Counted from the stretch's first letter, positions 25,209-34,761 are shown. The stretch: 64,000 nt of DNA from Pseudarthrobacter enclensis (GCF_030811655.1 NZ_JAUSRE010000012.1:83746-147745), one strand, 5' to 3'. Made by a program: numbers and translations. Notes: a model not told the origin generated them from the letters alone.

Positions 25209-26270
25209 GTGGGTTTGGACTTTACGGCGATCGACTTTGAAACAGCCAACGGCTTCCGCGGCTCCCCCTGCTCCGTGGGACTGACGAAGGTGAGGAACGG
25301 GAAAATAGTGGCGGAAGCCTCCTGGCTGATGCGCCCGCCGGCCAACTACGACCACTTCGACCACCACAATGTGCGGATCCACCGGATTACCCCGGACGAC
25401 GTTGCAGGGCAGCCGAGGTTCGGCGATCTGTTTCCGGAAATCGGTGCCTTCATTGGAGAGGACGTCCTGGTGGCCCACAATGCCGCCTTCGACCTGGGCG
25501 TGATCCGCTCCGCACTTGAAGTGTCCGGCCTCCCCGGTCCGGCCTACGATTACGTCTGCACGGTCATGCTGTCGAGGCGCTGCTACTCGCTGGTCTCCAA
25601 CTCGCTTCCGTTCGCGGCCGAGGAAGCCGGCGTGCCGCTGGTCAACCACCATGATGCCGCCGAAGATGCGCGTGCGTGCGCCGGCATCCTCATCGATATC
25701 GCCGCCCGCAACGGTGCCAACAGCATTGCAGAGCTCTATCTTTCGCTGGGTCTTGCCATCCCGCGCCAGCCGGCCTTCGACCCGGCCACGGGGGACCTGT
25801 CCAAGCCCAGCCTGGCTGCCATGTCAGGCGGGTCCGGCAACGGAGCTGAGCTGGTCCGCCGGTTCCAGTCCGGCTGGCCTGAGGAAGGGCTGAACCCGGA
25901 GCCCAACATGGATGCCGAGCCCAGCCACCCCCTGTACGCGCAGACGGTGGTGTTCACGGGGCAACTGTCCATTGCCCGCCCCGAGGCGAAGCTGCGGTCC
26001 GCCCGGTGCGGCGCGCGGACGGAAAGCCGGGTTACTGGCCGTACCACCGTCCTTGTGGTGGGGGACGGGTTCGTAGCCTCCGACCTGCGCTCGGGAAGGC
26101 TCACCGGCAAGGCGCGCCGCGTCCTGGAACTCCATGAGCGGGGACAGGCCATCGAGGTACTCTCCGAGGGTGAGTTCCTGCAGATGGTGGGCGGGGATGT
26201 TCCGCAGGCTCCGACGGCCGATGCCGGCGCACCCTGGAACGGCGTCCTGGCGCCTCCCGTCAGCGCTTGA
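25209..26270 (+). CDS. DnaQ-like 3'-5' exonuclease with C-terminal BRCT domain
   Basis: 353 residues. Residues 1-170 are a DEDDh exonuclease: DFETAN (motif I), HNAAFDLGV (II) and HDAAEDARA (III) are intact. After a linker, residues 235-320 resemble a BRCT domain (VVFTGQLSIARPEAK, then GRTTVLVVGDG), as in some Pol III epsilon-like proteins. It is probably a DNA-repair or RNA-trimming exonuclease rather than the main proofreader, because no polymerase-binding tail is evident. The GTG start is set by its -10 box. Confidence 0.88.
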   Translation: MGLDFTAIDFETANGFRGSPCSVGLTKVRNGKIVAEASWLMRPPANYDHFDHHNVRIHRITPDDVAGQPRFGDLFPEIGAFIGEDVLVAHNAAFDLGVIRSALEVSGLPGPAYDYVCTVMLSRRCYSLVSNSLPFAAEEAGVPLVNHHDAAEDARACAGILIDIAARNGANSIAELYLSLGLAIPRQPAFDPATGDLSKPSLAAMSGGSGNGAELVRRFQSGWPEEGLNPEPNMDAEPSHPLYAQTVVFTGQLSIARPEAKLRSARCGARTESRVTGRTTVLVVGDGFVASDLRSGRLTGKARRVLELHERGQAIEVLSEGEFLQMVGGDVPQAPTADAGAPWNGVLAPPVSA

Positions 26271-26339
26271 GCCGTCCCGCGCTGGGCGTGCATACAGTCA
26301 TGCGGCGCAACAAAGCTTGGCTCCCGGGCGCCGCGCTCC

Positions 26340-26345
26340 TAGCCT
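26340..26345 (+). promoter_or_regulatory. -10 box of the DUF4395 gene (leaderless)
   Basis: TAGCCT ends 6 bases before the ATG at 26352. Confidence 0.5.
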
Positions 26346-26351
26346 TGCGTC

Positions 26352-26831
26352 ATGTCCTCCGTTTTCGCGTTCCCCAATCCCGTCAATGAATACGCTGCCC
26401 GCGTCACCGCAGCGCTCGTGGTGCTGCTCGCCGTCGTCACCGCCATTGCAGGTTCAGGGTGGGGACTGCTGGCCATCGCCGCCGGGTTCTGGCTGCGGCT
26501 CCTCTTCGGCCCGCGTATCTCGCCCCTGGCCCTGCTCTCGGTCAAAGTGATCACGCCGCGGCTGGGGAAGGCCAAGCTGGTGGCCGGTCCGCCCAAGCGC
26601 TTCGCCCAGGGCATCGGCGCTGCGGTCTCCACGGCAGCCCTTCTCCTGTTCACTGCCGGTGCGGCTCCGGCGGCCTGGGCGCTCCTGGGCGTCCTGGTCA
26701 TCGCGGCGTCGCTGGAGGCTTTCGCCGGGTTCTGCCTCGGCTGCACGATTTTCGGGTTCCTGCAGCGCCGCGGGGTGATCCCCGAGGACGTCTGCGAGGC
26801 CTGCAACAACATCAGCCTTCGCCGGTCGTAA
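26352..26831 (+). CDS. DUF4395 membrane protein
   Basis: 159 residues, four hydrophobic segments. FPNPVNEYAARVTA and FAGFCLGCTIFGFLQRRG (with a CLGC pair facing a membrane edge) match DUF4395. In other Actinobacteria such proteins accompany thioredoxin or sulfurtransferase genes, suggesting a redox or sulfur role, but no such neighbour is present here. Its 3' end overlaps the next, opposite-strand gene by 20 bases. Confidence 0.85.
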   Translation: MSSVFAFPNPVNEYAARVTAALVVLLAVVTAIAGSGWGLLAIAAGFWLRLLFGPRISPLALLSVKVITPRLGKAKLVAGPPKRFAQGIGAAVSTAALLLFTAGAAPAAWALLGVLVIAASLEAFAGFCLGCTIFGFLQRRGVIPEDVCEACNNISLRRS

Positions 26832-27897
26832 CCTTTACCAATTGATCCGCCATGCCGCGGATCACCTCCGGTGCTTCCAGCACATCGAGCCACGGCGCGG
26901 GCAGGCAGTCCTCCCCGTACAGGGCGCCAAGAATGTTTCCTGCCAGGGAGGCCGCCGTGTCGCTGCCGCCGCTGTGGTTCACCGCCGCCGCCAGGGCGTT
27001 CCGGAAATGCCATTCCGGCCGGGTCCCGGCATCGTCGGCGGGAAGAGTGGCAAGGACGGCATAGAGGGCGACGGCGAGAGCCTCCTCCGCCAACCAGCCT
27101 CCGCCCAGCACCTGGACCAGTTCCCCTGGGGCAACAACGCCCTTCTCCGCGAGGCTGAGGGCGGCCCCCAGCCGTCCGGGCAGCTCGGGGGCCACGGCCG
27201 GAAGGGCCGCGGCGTGCGCGCAGACCGCGGCGGCGGCGTCCCGCAGTCCGTCGCCGGAGACCAACCGGTGGATCAGCAGGCTGAAGATCCCGGCACTTTG
27301 GTGCGCGGCCGGATGCCCGTGGGTCAGCGCGGCGGCATCGGCACTCAGCTTGTAGACGGCGTCGGGCGCGATGTGTGGAACCAGCCCGAACGGTGCGGAG
27401 CGCATCACTGTCCCGGGGCCTTTTGCCGCGGGGTTGACGGGACGCGCGGATGTTCCCATTTCGCCGGTGGCCAGCCCGCTGATGCAGTCCTTTTCCGGAT
27501 GCCGCCGCTGCCGGAGGACCTCGTTTCCGTCGATCCAGCGTGGCTGGGGTACGGGCGCTGAGGCCCCGGCGTCTTCACCCTGGGTTGCCAGCCACCGCAG
27601 GTAGGCCAGCCAAAGGCAGGCGTTGACGTCCGCCCCCACTCCAGCGTTGGCCCACTCCAGTGCCTCCACCAGTCCGTCGACCGTGTAGAGGGTCAGCTGC
27701 GTATCGTCCGAAAAGTGGCGCGGGCCGGAAAGCTGTTCAAGTCCGGTCAGGCCCTGAGGCCCGAAACGCTGGCGGATGTCGTCGATTGAGTCGAACTCCA
27801 CGGCGTAACCCAGTGCATCTCCCAGCGCGCCGCCCAGCAGGCAGCCGTGAATCCGGGATTTGAGGGCGGGCGCAGGTATGCCGTGGTCAATGCTCAT
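26812..27897 (-). CDS. ADP-ribosylglycohydrolase family protein
   Basis: 361 residues. GCLLGGALGDALGY, SDDTQLTL and NHSGGSDTAAS form the two-Mg2+ site of the DraG/ARH family. Such enzymes remove ADP-ribose from proteins or other molecules. The target is unknown; no ADP-ribosyltransferase is nearby. The ATG at 27897 is preceded by TAAATT 6 bases away. The 3' end overlaps DUF4395 by 20 bases. Confidence 0.9.
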   Translation of the reverse strand: MSIDHGIPAPALKSRIHGCLLGGALGDALGYAVEFDSIDDIRQRFGPQGLTGLEQLSGPRHFSDDTQLTLYTVDGLVEALEWANAGVGADVNACLWLAYLRWLATQGEDAGASAPVPQPRWIDGNEVLRQRRHPEKDCISGLATGEMGTSARPVNPAAKGPGTVMRSAPFGLVPHIAPDAVYKLSADAAALTHGHPAAHQSAGIFSLLIHRLVSGDGLRDAAAAVCAHAAALPAVAPELPGRLGAALSLAEKGVVAPGELVQVLGGGWLAEEALAVALYAVLATLPADDAGTRPEWHFRNALAAAVNHSGGSDTAASLAGNILGALYGEDCLPAPWLDVLEAPEVIRGMADQLVKVTTGEG

Positions 27898-27903
27898 GGG
27901 GTA

Positions 27904-27909
27904 AATTTA
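27904..27909 (-). promoter_or_regulatory. -10 box of the ADP-ribosylglycohydrolase gene (leaderless)
   Basis: TAAATT on the minus strand ends 6 bases before the ATG and lies inside the palindrome GGTAAATTTACC (27900-27911), so a repressor could cover it. Confidence 0.5.
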
Positions 27910-28021
27910 CCGTCCGGCGCACAGCAGCCGCGCGGGGCCTCGCTTGGACGGGGAGGAGCGGTGGCCGGGTGCCCTCCAGCAAACGCACAGCCTGGGCTGG
28001 GATACTGTCCGGGTTGCCCTG

Positions 28022-28035
28022 GCCGGTATACCGGC
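28022..28035. promoter_or_regulatory. Palindrome upstream of the aquaporin gene
   Basis: GCCGGTATACCGGC is a perfect 14-base palindrome 33 bases before the aquaporin start. It is placed like an operator; regulator unknown. Confidence 0.35.
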
Positions 28036-28068
28036 GGCCACCTGCTTCCCACATGTAAAGGTTTGAAC

Positions 28069-29067
28069 ATGAGCACCCCTGTCTCCGAACGCGACACACT
28101 GCAGCCCGGCGGCACAGCTCCTGCCCCCGCCCTCATGCCCCGACTCGTGGCCGAGGCCTTCGGCAGCCTTTTCCTGGCGGTTGCCGGATTGGGCGTGCCG
28201 CTGTTCAGCATTCCGCAGTCCAGCCCTGTTCCCGCGGCCCTCGCTGCGGGGCTGGCCATCACCGCGGCAATGCTCGCCTTCGGGCACATTTCCGGTGGCC
28301 ACTTCAATCCGGCCATCACCCTCGGGCACCTCCTGGCCGGACGGATCCGCGCAGGCGCAGCGGCAGCATACGCCGCCGCCCAGGTGGTGGGTGCGCTGGT
28401 GGGGGCCCTTGCCCTGTTCGGGATCCTGCGCACCCTGCCCGGCATCACGGACAGCCGCACTGCCTTTGATACCGTGGCCGCGGGATTTGGGGAGCATTCC
28501 CTCATCCAGGCGCCCGTTGCCGCCGTCGTTCTGCTGGAACTGCTGGGGGCCGCGATCATCGTGGCAGTCTTCCTGGGCGCCGGTGGCCGCGGAGGTGACA
28601 GCCGTACTGTGGCGCCCGTGGCGGTCGGCCTGTCCTTCGCGGCGCTGCTGCAGGTGGGCCAGTCGGTGGGGAACCTGCCGTTCAACCCCGCCCGGGCCGT
28701 GGCCTCCGCCATCTTCAGCTCCGGCTGGGCCGTGGAGCAGCTGTGGGTTTTCCTGGTGGCGCCGCTGGCCGGCGGAGCCATTGCGGGGCTGGTGTTCAGG
28801 ATTCCAGCCGTGGCTGAATCCCCTGCGCCCGTCACGGGCCAGGCGTCCGACGGGGAAGAATCCACCAGCGACGAAGCGGCCGGGGATGACATTGACGCTG
28901 ACGGCGGGGTGGCGGACGGCGCCAACGGCCACGTCACCAGGGAAATGGACGGCAGTGGCGCGGTTGCTGCCGGTCCGGACGGGGTTGTGCCGGTTGTGGC
29001 AGCCAAGCAGGAGAAGTCCCGCGGCGTCAGCGAGGCCCAGGAATTCTTCGACCGCAAACGATCCTGA
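28069..29067 (+). CDS. Aquaporin / MIP family channel
   Basis: 332 residues. Six membrane segments and both pore NPA boxes (HFNPAIT, N80-A82; PFNPARAV, N206-A208). The position after the second NPA is Arg, as in channels. It moves water or small solutes; selectivity cannot be fixed. A C-terminal acidic, Gly-rich tail of about 80 residues is unusual and ends in a basic FDRKRS. AAAGG lies about 8 bases before the chosen ATG. Confidence 0.92.
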   Translation: MSTPVSERDTLQPGGTAPAPALMPRLVAEAFGSLFLAVAGLGVPLFSIPQSSPVPAALAAGLAITAAMLAFGHISGGHFNPAITLGHLLAGRIRAGAAAAYAAAQVVGALVGALALFGILRTLPGITDSRTAFDTVAAGFGEHSLIQAPVAAVVLLELLGAAIIVAVFLGAGGRGGDSRTVAPVAVGLSFAALLQVGQSVGNLPFNPARAVASAIFSSGWAVEQLWVFLVAPLAGGAIAGLVFRIPAVAESPAPVTGQASDGEESTSDEAAGDDIDADGGVADGANGHVTREMDGSGAVAAGPDGVVPVVAAKQEKSRGVSEAQEFFDRKRS

Positions 29068-29111
29068 CGGCCCAGGCCGCGGCCGTTTTCCGCAGTGTCA
29101 GTGCCTGCCGA

Positions 29112-29117
29112 TAGCTT
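29112..29117 (+). promoter_or_regulatory. -10 box of sbcD (leaderless)
   Basis: TAGCTT ends 6 bases before the sbcD ATG at 29124. Confidence 0.5.
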
Positions 29118-29123
29118 AGGGAT

Positions 29124-30302
29124 ATGCGGTTACTTCACACCTCCGACTGGCACCTGGGCCGTTCCTTCCACGGCGTCGGCATGCTGGACGCCCAGCGTGC
29201 TTTCATTGACCAGCTGGTGGCAGCGGTTGAGCGGGACGGCATCGACGTTGTCCTGATCGCCGGTGACGTCTATGACCGTGCGCTGCCCGGCGTGGACGTT
29301 GTCCACCTCCTTGATGACGCGCTTGTCAGGCTCACTGCTGCGGGGGCAAAAGTGGTCCTCACCAGCGGAAACCACGACTCCGCCATCAGGCTCGGATTTG
29401 CGTCCCGGTTGCTGGAGCGCGGGGGAGTGCACCTGCGCACCCGGCTCGAGGACCTGGACAAACCGCTTCTGCTGCCGCTCGGAACTGACTCCGACGGAAC
29501 GGACGCCGTGCTGGCGCTTTACGGTATTCCGTGGCTGGAGCCGAGGCTCGTGGCTGAACAGCTGGGGACGGAATCAGCCAGCCATTTTGAGGTCACCCGT
29601 GCGGCCACCGGCCTGATCCGGGAGGACATTGCGCGGCGGGCGGGGTCCGCAGCCGTCCACTCCGTGGTCCTGGCGCACACCTTTGCCAGCGGAGGCATCA
29701 GTTCGGACAGCGAGCGGGACCTGAGTATCGGCGGTGTGGGGGCCGTGCCGCTGGATCTGTTCGATGGCTTCAGCTACACGGCGCTGGGCCACCTGCACGG
29801 GCGGCAGCAGTTGTCGGAGTCCGTGAGGTACTCGGGATCACCACTGGCCTATTCCTTTTCCGAGTCCGCCCACCGGAAGGGCGCCTGGGTTGTGGACATC
29901 GGTCCGGAGGGAGTCACTTCGGTCAGTGAGGTCCTCTGGGAGGCCCCGCGTACCCTGGCCGTTCTTCGCGGCTCCCTGGAGGACCTCCTGGCTGACCCCG
30001 GTCACGCCTGGGCTGAAGCTGCCTATTGCCACATCACTCTTACGGACGCGCAGCGTCCTGCGCGGGCCATGGAACGGCTCCGGACCAGGTTCCCGGATAC
30101 CCTTGTACTCGCATTCGATCCCCAGGGCGTGCCCGCCACCACGCAGTCCAGCTACAGCAGGAGGCTTGCGGGCGCTCCGGACGACCTTGCCGTCTGCTGC
30201 GGCTTCCTGGAACACGTCCGGGGACGGGATGCGGACCCGGCGGAAAAGACTGCGCTCGCTGCAGCGCTGGAAAACGTCAGGCTCCTGGAGGGATCACGGT
30301 GA
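29124..30302 (+). CDS. sbcD: Nuclease SbcCD subunit D
   Basis: 392 residues, Mre11-type phosphoesterase. TSDWHLGRSF, LIAGDVYDRA, SGNHDSAIRLG, VLAHTF and ALGHLHG supply the metal ligands. With SbcC it cuts hairpins and protein-blocked DNA ends. The start is set by its -10 box. It overlaps sbcC by 4 bases (GTGA), making an operon. Confidence 0.96.
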   Translation: MRLLHTSDWHLGRSFHGVGMLDAQRAFIDQLVAAVERDGIDVVLIAGDVYDRALPGVDVVHLLDDALVRLTAAGAKVVLTSGNHDSAIRLGFASRLLERGGVHLRTRLEDLDKPLLLPLGTDSDGTDAVLALYGIPWLEPRLVAEQLGTESASHFEVTRAATGLIREDIARRAGSAAVHSVVLAHTFASGGISSDSERDLSIGGVGAVPLDLFDGFSYTALGHLHGRQQLSESVRYSGSPLAYSFSESAHRKGAWVVDIGPEGVTSVSEVLWEAPRTLAVLRGSLEDLLADPGHAWAEAAYCHITLTDAQRPARAMERLRTRFPDTLVLAFDPQGVPATTQSSYSRRLAGAPDDLAVCCGFLEHVRGRDADPAEKTALAAALENVRLLEGSR

Positions 30303-33300
30303 GGATCCACCATCTGCGGATCTCCGGCTTCGGGCCCTTCGCCGGAAGCGAGGACATCGACTTTGACCGCCTCAGCGCCCATGGCCTGTTCCTGCTGAAT
30401 GGACCCACCGGTGCCGGCAAAACCAGCGTGCTGGATGCCATCTGCTTCGCCCTGTACGGCTCTGTTCCCGGAGCAAGGCAGGACGGCAAGCGGCTGCGCA
30501 GCGACCACGCGGACCCGGGGCAGGAGCCGGCCGTGATATGCGAGTTCTCGGCGCAGGGCCGCCGCTTCGAGGTGACGCGCTCCCCGGCCTGGGAGAAGCC
30601 CAGTGCAAGGGGGAAGAAAGGCTTCACCCTCCAGCAGGCCAAAACGTTGCTGCGGGAGCGCGTGGGCGGATCCTGGGTGGAGAAGTCTGCCCGCAATGAC
30701 GAGGCGGGTGCCGAAATCATGGCCCTGCTGGGCATGGACCGCGAACAGTTCACGCGCGTGGTGATGCTGCCGCAGGGTGATTTCGCTGCCTTCCTTCGGT
30801 CCAAGGCTGCCGACCGGCTGGACCTGCTGCAGAAGCTCTTTGGCACCCAGCGTTTTGAAGCACTGGAACAGGAACTCTCGCGGGAGGCCGCCGCTGCCAG
30901 GGAGGACGTTGCGGCCCTGTCCGCGCAACTCGAACTCCTCGTCTCGCGGGCAGAAACCGAAGCGGCACCCCTGGAGCTCCCATGCGACTCTGCCCCGCCG
31001 CCCGGCGACATCCCGCGGCGCCTTGAGTGGCTGCAGGAGTCTGTTGCCGCGCGGCTGGCTGACCTCACCGAACACGCAGCCGCTGCTGAAGCCGCCAGCC
31101 GGGAGCGGCGCACTGAGGTGGAGCTCGAAGCCGGCCGGCAGGAGCGGCACCGGAAACTCCACGCCGCCACCGCCCGGCAGCGGGCAGTCAAGGAAGGGGC
31201 TGCGCGCCAGGATGAACTGTTGGCCACGCTGGCCCGGCACCGGCAGGCCGAGGTCCTTCAGGGCCAGCTTCAGGCTGTGGACGCTGCTGCGGCCAAGGTG
31301 CGGAGCTCAGCAGCTGCCGCCGGGTCTGCCATGACGCTGCTCCGGCTGGCCGCCGGGGATGAGGGTGAGCTGGCCCAGCTCAGCCTGGAAGGAAACGCCC
31401 CCGGGCCTGCGGAGGAACTGGGGCGCCTTCGCTCGCTCCTGGCCGTCGTCGAGGCACGCATTCCGGACGAAGAGAGGCTCCAGGACCTCCGGAACCGGCA
31501 CCGGCTGCTCTCCGGCAGGCAGGAAGAACTTCAGCAGGCTCTGGACGCGCTGGCCTTCCAGGCAACGCAGCTGGCATCGGAACGCGAACAGCTGGTGGAT
31601 GGCCTGGACCACCTGGAGGCCCGCTCGGCCGAGGCCGCGTTGCGTCGCAAGGAAGCTGCCGCAGCCGCAGAATTGCTCGACGTGGTCCAGCGCCACAGGA
31701 CCGCAGTCACAGTCCGGGACCGCGTCAAGGTGCGCCATGAAGACTCGCGGGACAACCTGCTGGAGGCCAAGCGCCACTGGCTCGACCTGAGGGAGGACCG
31801 GCTGGCCAATGCCGCAGCTGAGCTGGCCGCCAAGCTGGTTGCGGGCGATCCCTGCCCCGTCTGCGGGAGCGGCCAGCACCCCGCTCCCGCAGACCAAGGC
31901 ACCGGTGGTCCGGGGCTGGCACAGAAGGAAGAAGAAGCCCACGCTGCCTATGAGGCTGCCGAAGCTGCACACGCCCTGGTCGCCGCTGAACTTGCCGAAG
32001 CCGGGCAGGCCGTGGCGGTCCTCGCGAGCCAGGGCGGGAACACCCCGGAAGATGATGCCCGCGCCGCCGCGGACAGCGCGGATGCTGCAGCACTCGACGC
32101 CGAGCAGGCCGCCAGGGAGCTCCAGGGCCGGCGCCAACGGCTGGAGACCCTGGATGCCGCCATCGCCGAAGCCCGTAGCAATGTCTCAGAGGCGGAGGCA
32201 GAGCTGTCCCGGACCGCGGCCTCCCTTGCCGACCTTGCCGGACAGGCGGCGGCACTGGACAAGGGACTCGCTGGACTGCGTGGCGACCATCGGAGCCTGG
32301 ACCGCCGGCTGCGGTCACTCGAGGACGCTGTAGCGGTCCTGGATAAGGCCGTGGAAGCACAGGCACGCCTGGACGCTGCCCGCCTGCAGGAGGACGAAGC
32401 CCGCGGGCACCTGGAACGCGCGCTGCCGGAGGCCGGCTTCGCCACCGCCGACGAAGTCCGCGGGCAACTCCTGGCTTCCAGCGAGGCAGCGGCCCTGGAC
32501 GCGGCCATCCGCGCAGCACAGGACGAAGCCGCGCGCGTGGCCGGGTTGTTCGAATCCGAAGACATCGTGCTGGCGCTGGCCGAAGCCGCGGAGGGCTTCC
32601 AGATGGACGAAGAACGGCTTGCTGGATTGCATGCAGGGGCGGCGGCTGCCCGGAACAAGGCACGGGAGGCGGACCTGGCCGCAGGGCTGGCCGCCCGCTG
32701 CCTTGCATCGCTGCAGTCCATCGCGGCTGAGTACGGCGCATTGGCCAGCTCGTCCCGGGGGCCGGCGGAGCGGGCGCAAATGCTCGCCGGGCTGGCTGAT
32801 GCCGCAGCCGGCCGCGGGGAGAACACCTACCGCATGAGCCTGAACAGCTACGTCCTGGCCGGCCGCCTGGAACAGGTGGCCCTCGCCGCGTCCGAACGCC
32901 TGGTGGCCATGAGTGACGGGCGGTACCTGCTTCAGCACACCGACGCAAAGGCGGCCCGGGGTGCGAAGTCAGGGCTGGGACTGGAAGTGGTGGACCAGTG
33001 GACGGGGTTCCGCAGGGACACCTCAACCTTGTCCGGCGGAGAATCCTTCATGGCTTCACTCTCGCTCGCATTGGGGCTGGCGGACGTAGTCCAGCAGGAG
33101 GCCGGCGGAGTGGAAATCGAGACGCTGTTCGTCGACGAGGGCTTTGGCAGCCTGGACGAGCAATCGCTGGAGCAGGTCATGGACGCCCTGGAAGGGCTGC
33201 GCGACGGCGGCAGGGTAGTGGGGCTGGTGAGCCACGTCGCAGAGATGAAGCAGCGGATCGGCACCCAGCTGCAAGTACTCAAAGGCCGCAACGGCTCCAC

Positions 33301-33337
33301 GCTGAGGATCTCCGAAAGCCTGGATGCCGCCGTCTGA
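30299..33337 (+). CDS. sbcC: Nuclease SbcCD subunit C
   Basis: 1012 residues, Rad50-like SMC ATPase. Walker A is GPTGAGKT (35-42); about 700 residues of Ala/Glu/Arg-rich coiled coil follow, broken by the zinc hook CPVC (C519, C522); then signature TLSGGESFMASL and Walker B LFVDEGFGSLDE. Long coiled arms let it bridge DNA ends and drive SbcD. The GTG at 30299 overlaps sbcD by 4 bases. Confidence 0.96.
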   Translation: MRIHHLRISGFGPFAGSEDIDFDRLSAHGLFLLNGPTGAGKTSVLDAICFALYGSVPGARQDGKRLRSDHADPGQEPAVICEFSAQGRRFEVTRSPAWEKPSARGKKGFTLQQAKTLLRERVGGSWVEKSARNDEAGAEIMALLGMDREQFTRVVMLPQGDFAAFLRSKAADRLDLLQKLFGTQRFEALEQELSREAAAAREDVAALSAQLELLVSRAETEAAPLELPCDSAPPPGDIPRRLEWLQESVAARLADLTEHAAAAEAASRERRTEVELEAGRQERHRKLHAATARQRAVKEGAARQDELLATLARHRQAEVLQGQLQAVDAAAAKVRSSAAAAGSAMTLLRLAAGDEGELAQLSLEGNAPGPAEELGRLRSLLAVVEARIPDEERLQDLRNRHRLLSGRQEELQQALDALAFQATQLASEREQLVDGLDHLEARSAEAALRRKEAAAAAELLDVVQRHRTAVTVRDRVKVRHEDSRDNLLEAKRHWLDLREDRLANAAAELAAKLVAGDPCPVCGSGQHPAPADQGTGGPGLAQKEEEAHAAYEAAEAAHALVAAELAEAGQAVAVLASQGGNTPEDDARAAADSADAAALDAEQAARELQGRRQRLETLDAAIAEARSNVSEAEAELSRTAASLADLAGQAAALDKGLAGLRGDHRSLDRRLRSLEDAVAVLDKAVEAQARLDAARLQEDEARGHLERALPEAGFATADEVRGQLLASSEAAALDAAIRAAQDEAARVAGLFESEDIVLALAEAAEGFQMDEERLAGLHAGAAAARNKAREADLAAGLAARCLASLQSIAAEYGALASSSRGPAERAQMLAGLADAAAGRGENTYRMSLNSYVLAGRLEQVALAASERLVAMSDGRYLLQHTDAKAARGAKSGLGLEVVDQWTGFRRDTSTLSGGESFMASLSLALGLADVVQQEAGGVEIETLFVDEGFGSLDEQSLEQVMDALEGLRDGGRVVGLVSHVAEMKQRIGTQLQVLKGRNGSTLRISESLDAAV

Positions 33338-33347
33338 CCCGGGCCGA

Positions 33348-33353
33348 TATACT
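33348..33353 (+). promoter_or_regulatory. -10 box for the MFS gene at 33421
   Basis: TATACT, near consensus. It would start transcripts around 33360. A GGAGGAGG ribosome-binding site lies at 33381-33388, about 5 bases before the ATG at 33394. Confidence 0.4.
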
Positions 33354-33393
33354 TGACCGCGTTACCGGGTTGCGCGCATCGGGAGGAGGGACG

Positions 33394-33408
33394 ATGCGCA
33401 GCGACTGA
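33394..33408 (+). other. Four-codon start-stop (MRSD-stop) in frame with the MFS gene
   Basis: ATG CGC AGC GAC TGA sits behind the best ribosome-binding site in the area and is in frame with the MFS coding region that begins 13 bases past the stop. It is either a leader peptide, a nonsense change that moved the start to GTG 33421, or a sequencing error at the TGA. Confidence 0.5.
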
Positions 33409-33420
33409 ACGAGCCCGGAA

Positions 33421-34761
33421 GTGACACCACAGAACCCTCCTTCAACCACCCCCGCCGGCACTGCTTCGGCCACCGCTGGCCGCGACACCACCATCCTCGA
33501 GGTTCCTTCCGGCACGCCGGGCGGGCCGGGGCGCTTTTCACGCCTTCCACAGCTCGCGGGCCGAAGCTTTATCCCGCTGGGTCTCTTCGCGCGGCTCCCG
33601 CTCGCCATGCTGACAGTCGGCACACTGACCCTGGTCACCTCCGTGAGCGGGTCTTTTGCCGCCGGCGGGACCGCAGCGGGCGCGGTGGGCATCGGCTCCG
33701 CGCTGGGAGCTCCGGTACTGGGATCGCTGGCCGACAAGCGCGGCCAGCGGCCCGTGCTCGTGGTGGCAGCGCTGCTCAACACCATGGCAGTCCTGGCCCT
33801 TGTCCTCATCGCCAGCGCGGCCGCGGCGTCAGGAGCGTTTTCGATTGCTGTCCTGGTCATTGCCTTCGCTTCGGGTGCAACCTGTCCACAAGTAGGTCCC
33901 TTGGCCCGGGTCAGGTGGATGGCCCTGACCGCCAACGCAGAAGGCAGTGCGGCGACGTCTGTCTCGGCCCGCGATCTGGACACGGCACTGTCCTATGAGA
34001 GCACCGCGGATGAAGTCACGTTCGTCCTCGGGCCTGCGCTGGTGGGAATCCTTGCCAGCCTCGTGTCGCCCTGGCTCCCGTTGGCCCTCGCGGCGGCCAT
34101 GACCATCACACTGGTACCCGCCTTCGCCTTCCATCCCACCCATCGGGCCGTGCCTGCCGCCGGTTCCAGAAAACCCGGAGGCAAGGGTGCCGGCAGCCCT
34201 GCCCGGCTGCCGTGGGCGGTGGCCCTGCCCGTCTTTGCCATGGTCTGCATGGGAACATTTTTTGGGTCCACCCAGGCTGCGCTTAGCGCCTTCTCGGCAG
34301 GCCTGGCGGGTACGGAAATTGCCGGGCTGCTGTATGCCGTCATGGGCCTCAGCTCCGCGGTCGCGGCATTATCGGTGGCATACTGGCCCCGGCGCGCCGG
34401 TTTGTCCCTGCGCTGGGTGCTGTGTGCACTCCTGATGGCAGCCCTGGCACTCCTGTTGCCGGTGCCGTCTTCACTGCCGATGATGGCGCTGGTCCTGCTG
34501 GTCCTGGGACTGCCTGTGGGCCCGGTCATGGTTACCGTTTTCGCGGTGGGCGGCAGGGTGGCTCCGGCCGGAAGGCTGGGCACTGTCATGACCGCGCTGG
34601 CCAGCGGCATCGTGGCCGGAACAGCTGTTGGTTCCTCTGTTGGGGGACAGTTGGCGCAGCTGGACGGGTACCAGGCCGCGTTCCTTGTCCCGTTCTGCGC
34701 GGCGGTGGCGCTGTCGCTGCTCGGTGCGGCAGCCGCCGTCGTGCTTCGCAGAAGGGCCTGA
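33421..34761 (+). CDS. Major facilitator superfamily transporter
   Basis: 446 residues with 12 hydrophobic segments. ADKRGQRPVLVVAALLN matches the loop 2-3 signature. Related proteins form an actinobacterial MFS group with an N-terminal soluble tail of about 45 residues and unknown substrate. The annotated GTG has no good ribosome-binding site; see the in-frame ATG at 33394 separated by a TGA. It is convergent with the IclR gene, 23 bases apart. Confidence 0.82.
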   Translation: MTPQNPPSTTPAGTASATAGRDTTILEVPSGTPGGPGRFSRLPQLAGRSFIPLGLFARLPLAMLTVGTLTLVTSVSGSFAAGGTAAGAVGIGSALGAPVLGSLADKRGQRPVLVVAALLNTMAVLALVLIASAAAASGAFSIAVLVIAFASGATCPQVGPLARVRWMALTANAEGSAATSVSARDLDTALSYESTADEVTFVLGPALVGILASLVSPWLPLALAAAMTITLVPAFAFHPTHRAVPAAGSRKPGGKGAGSPARLPWAVALPVFAMVCMGTFFGSTQAALSAFSAGLAGTEIAGLLYAVMGLSSAVAALSVAYWPRRAGLSLRWVLCALLMAALALLLPVPSSLPMMALVLLVLGLPVGPVMVTVFAVGGRVAPAGRLGTVMTALASGIVAGTAVGSSVGGQLAQLDGYQAAFLVPFCAAVALSLLGAAAAVVLRRRA

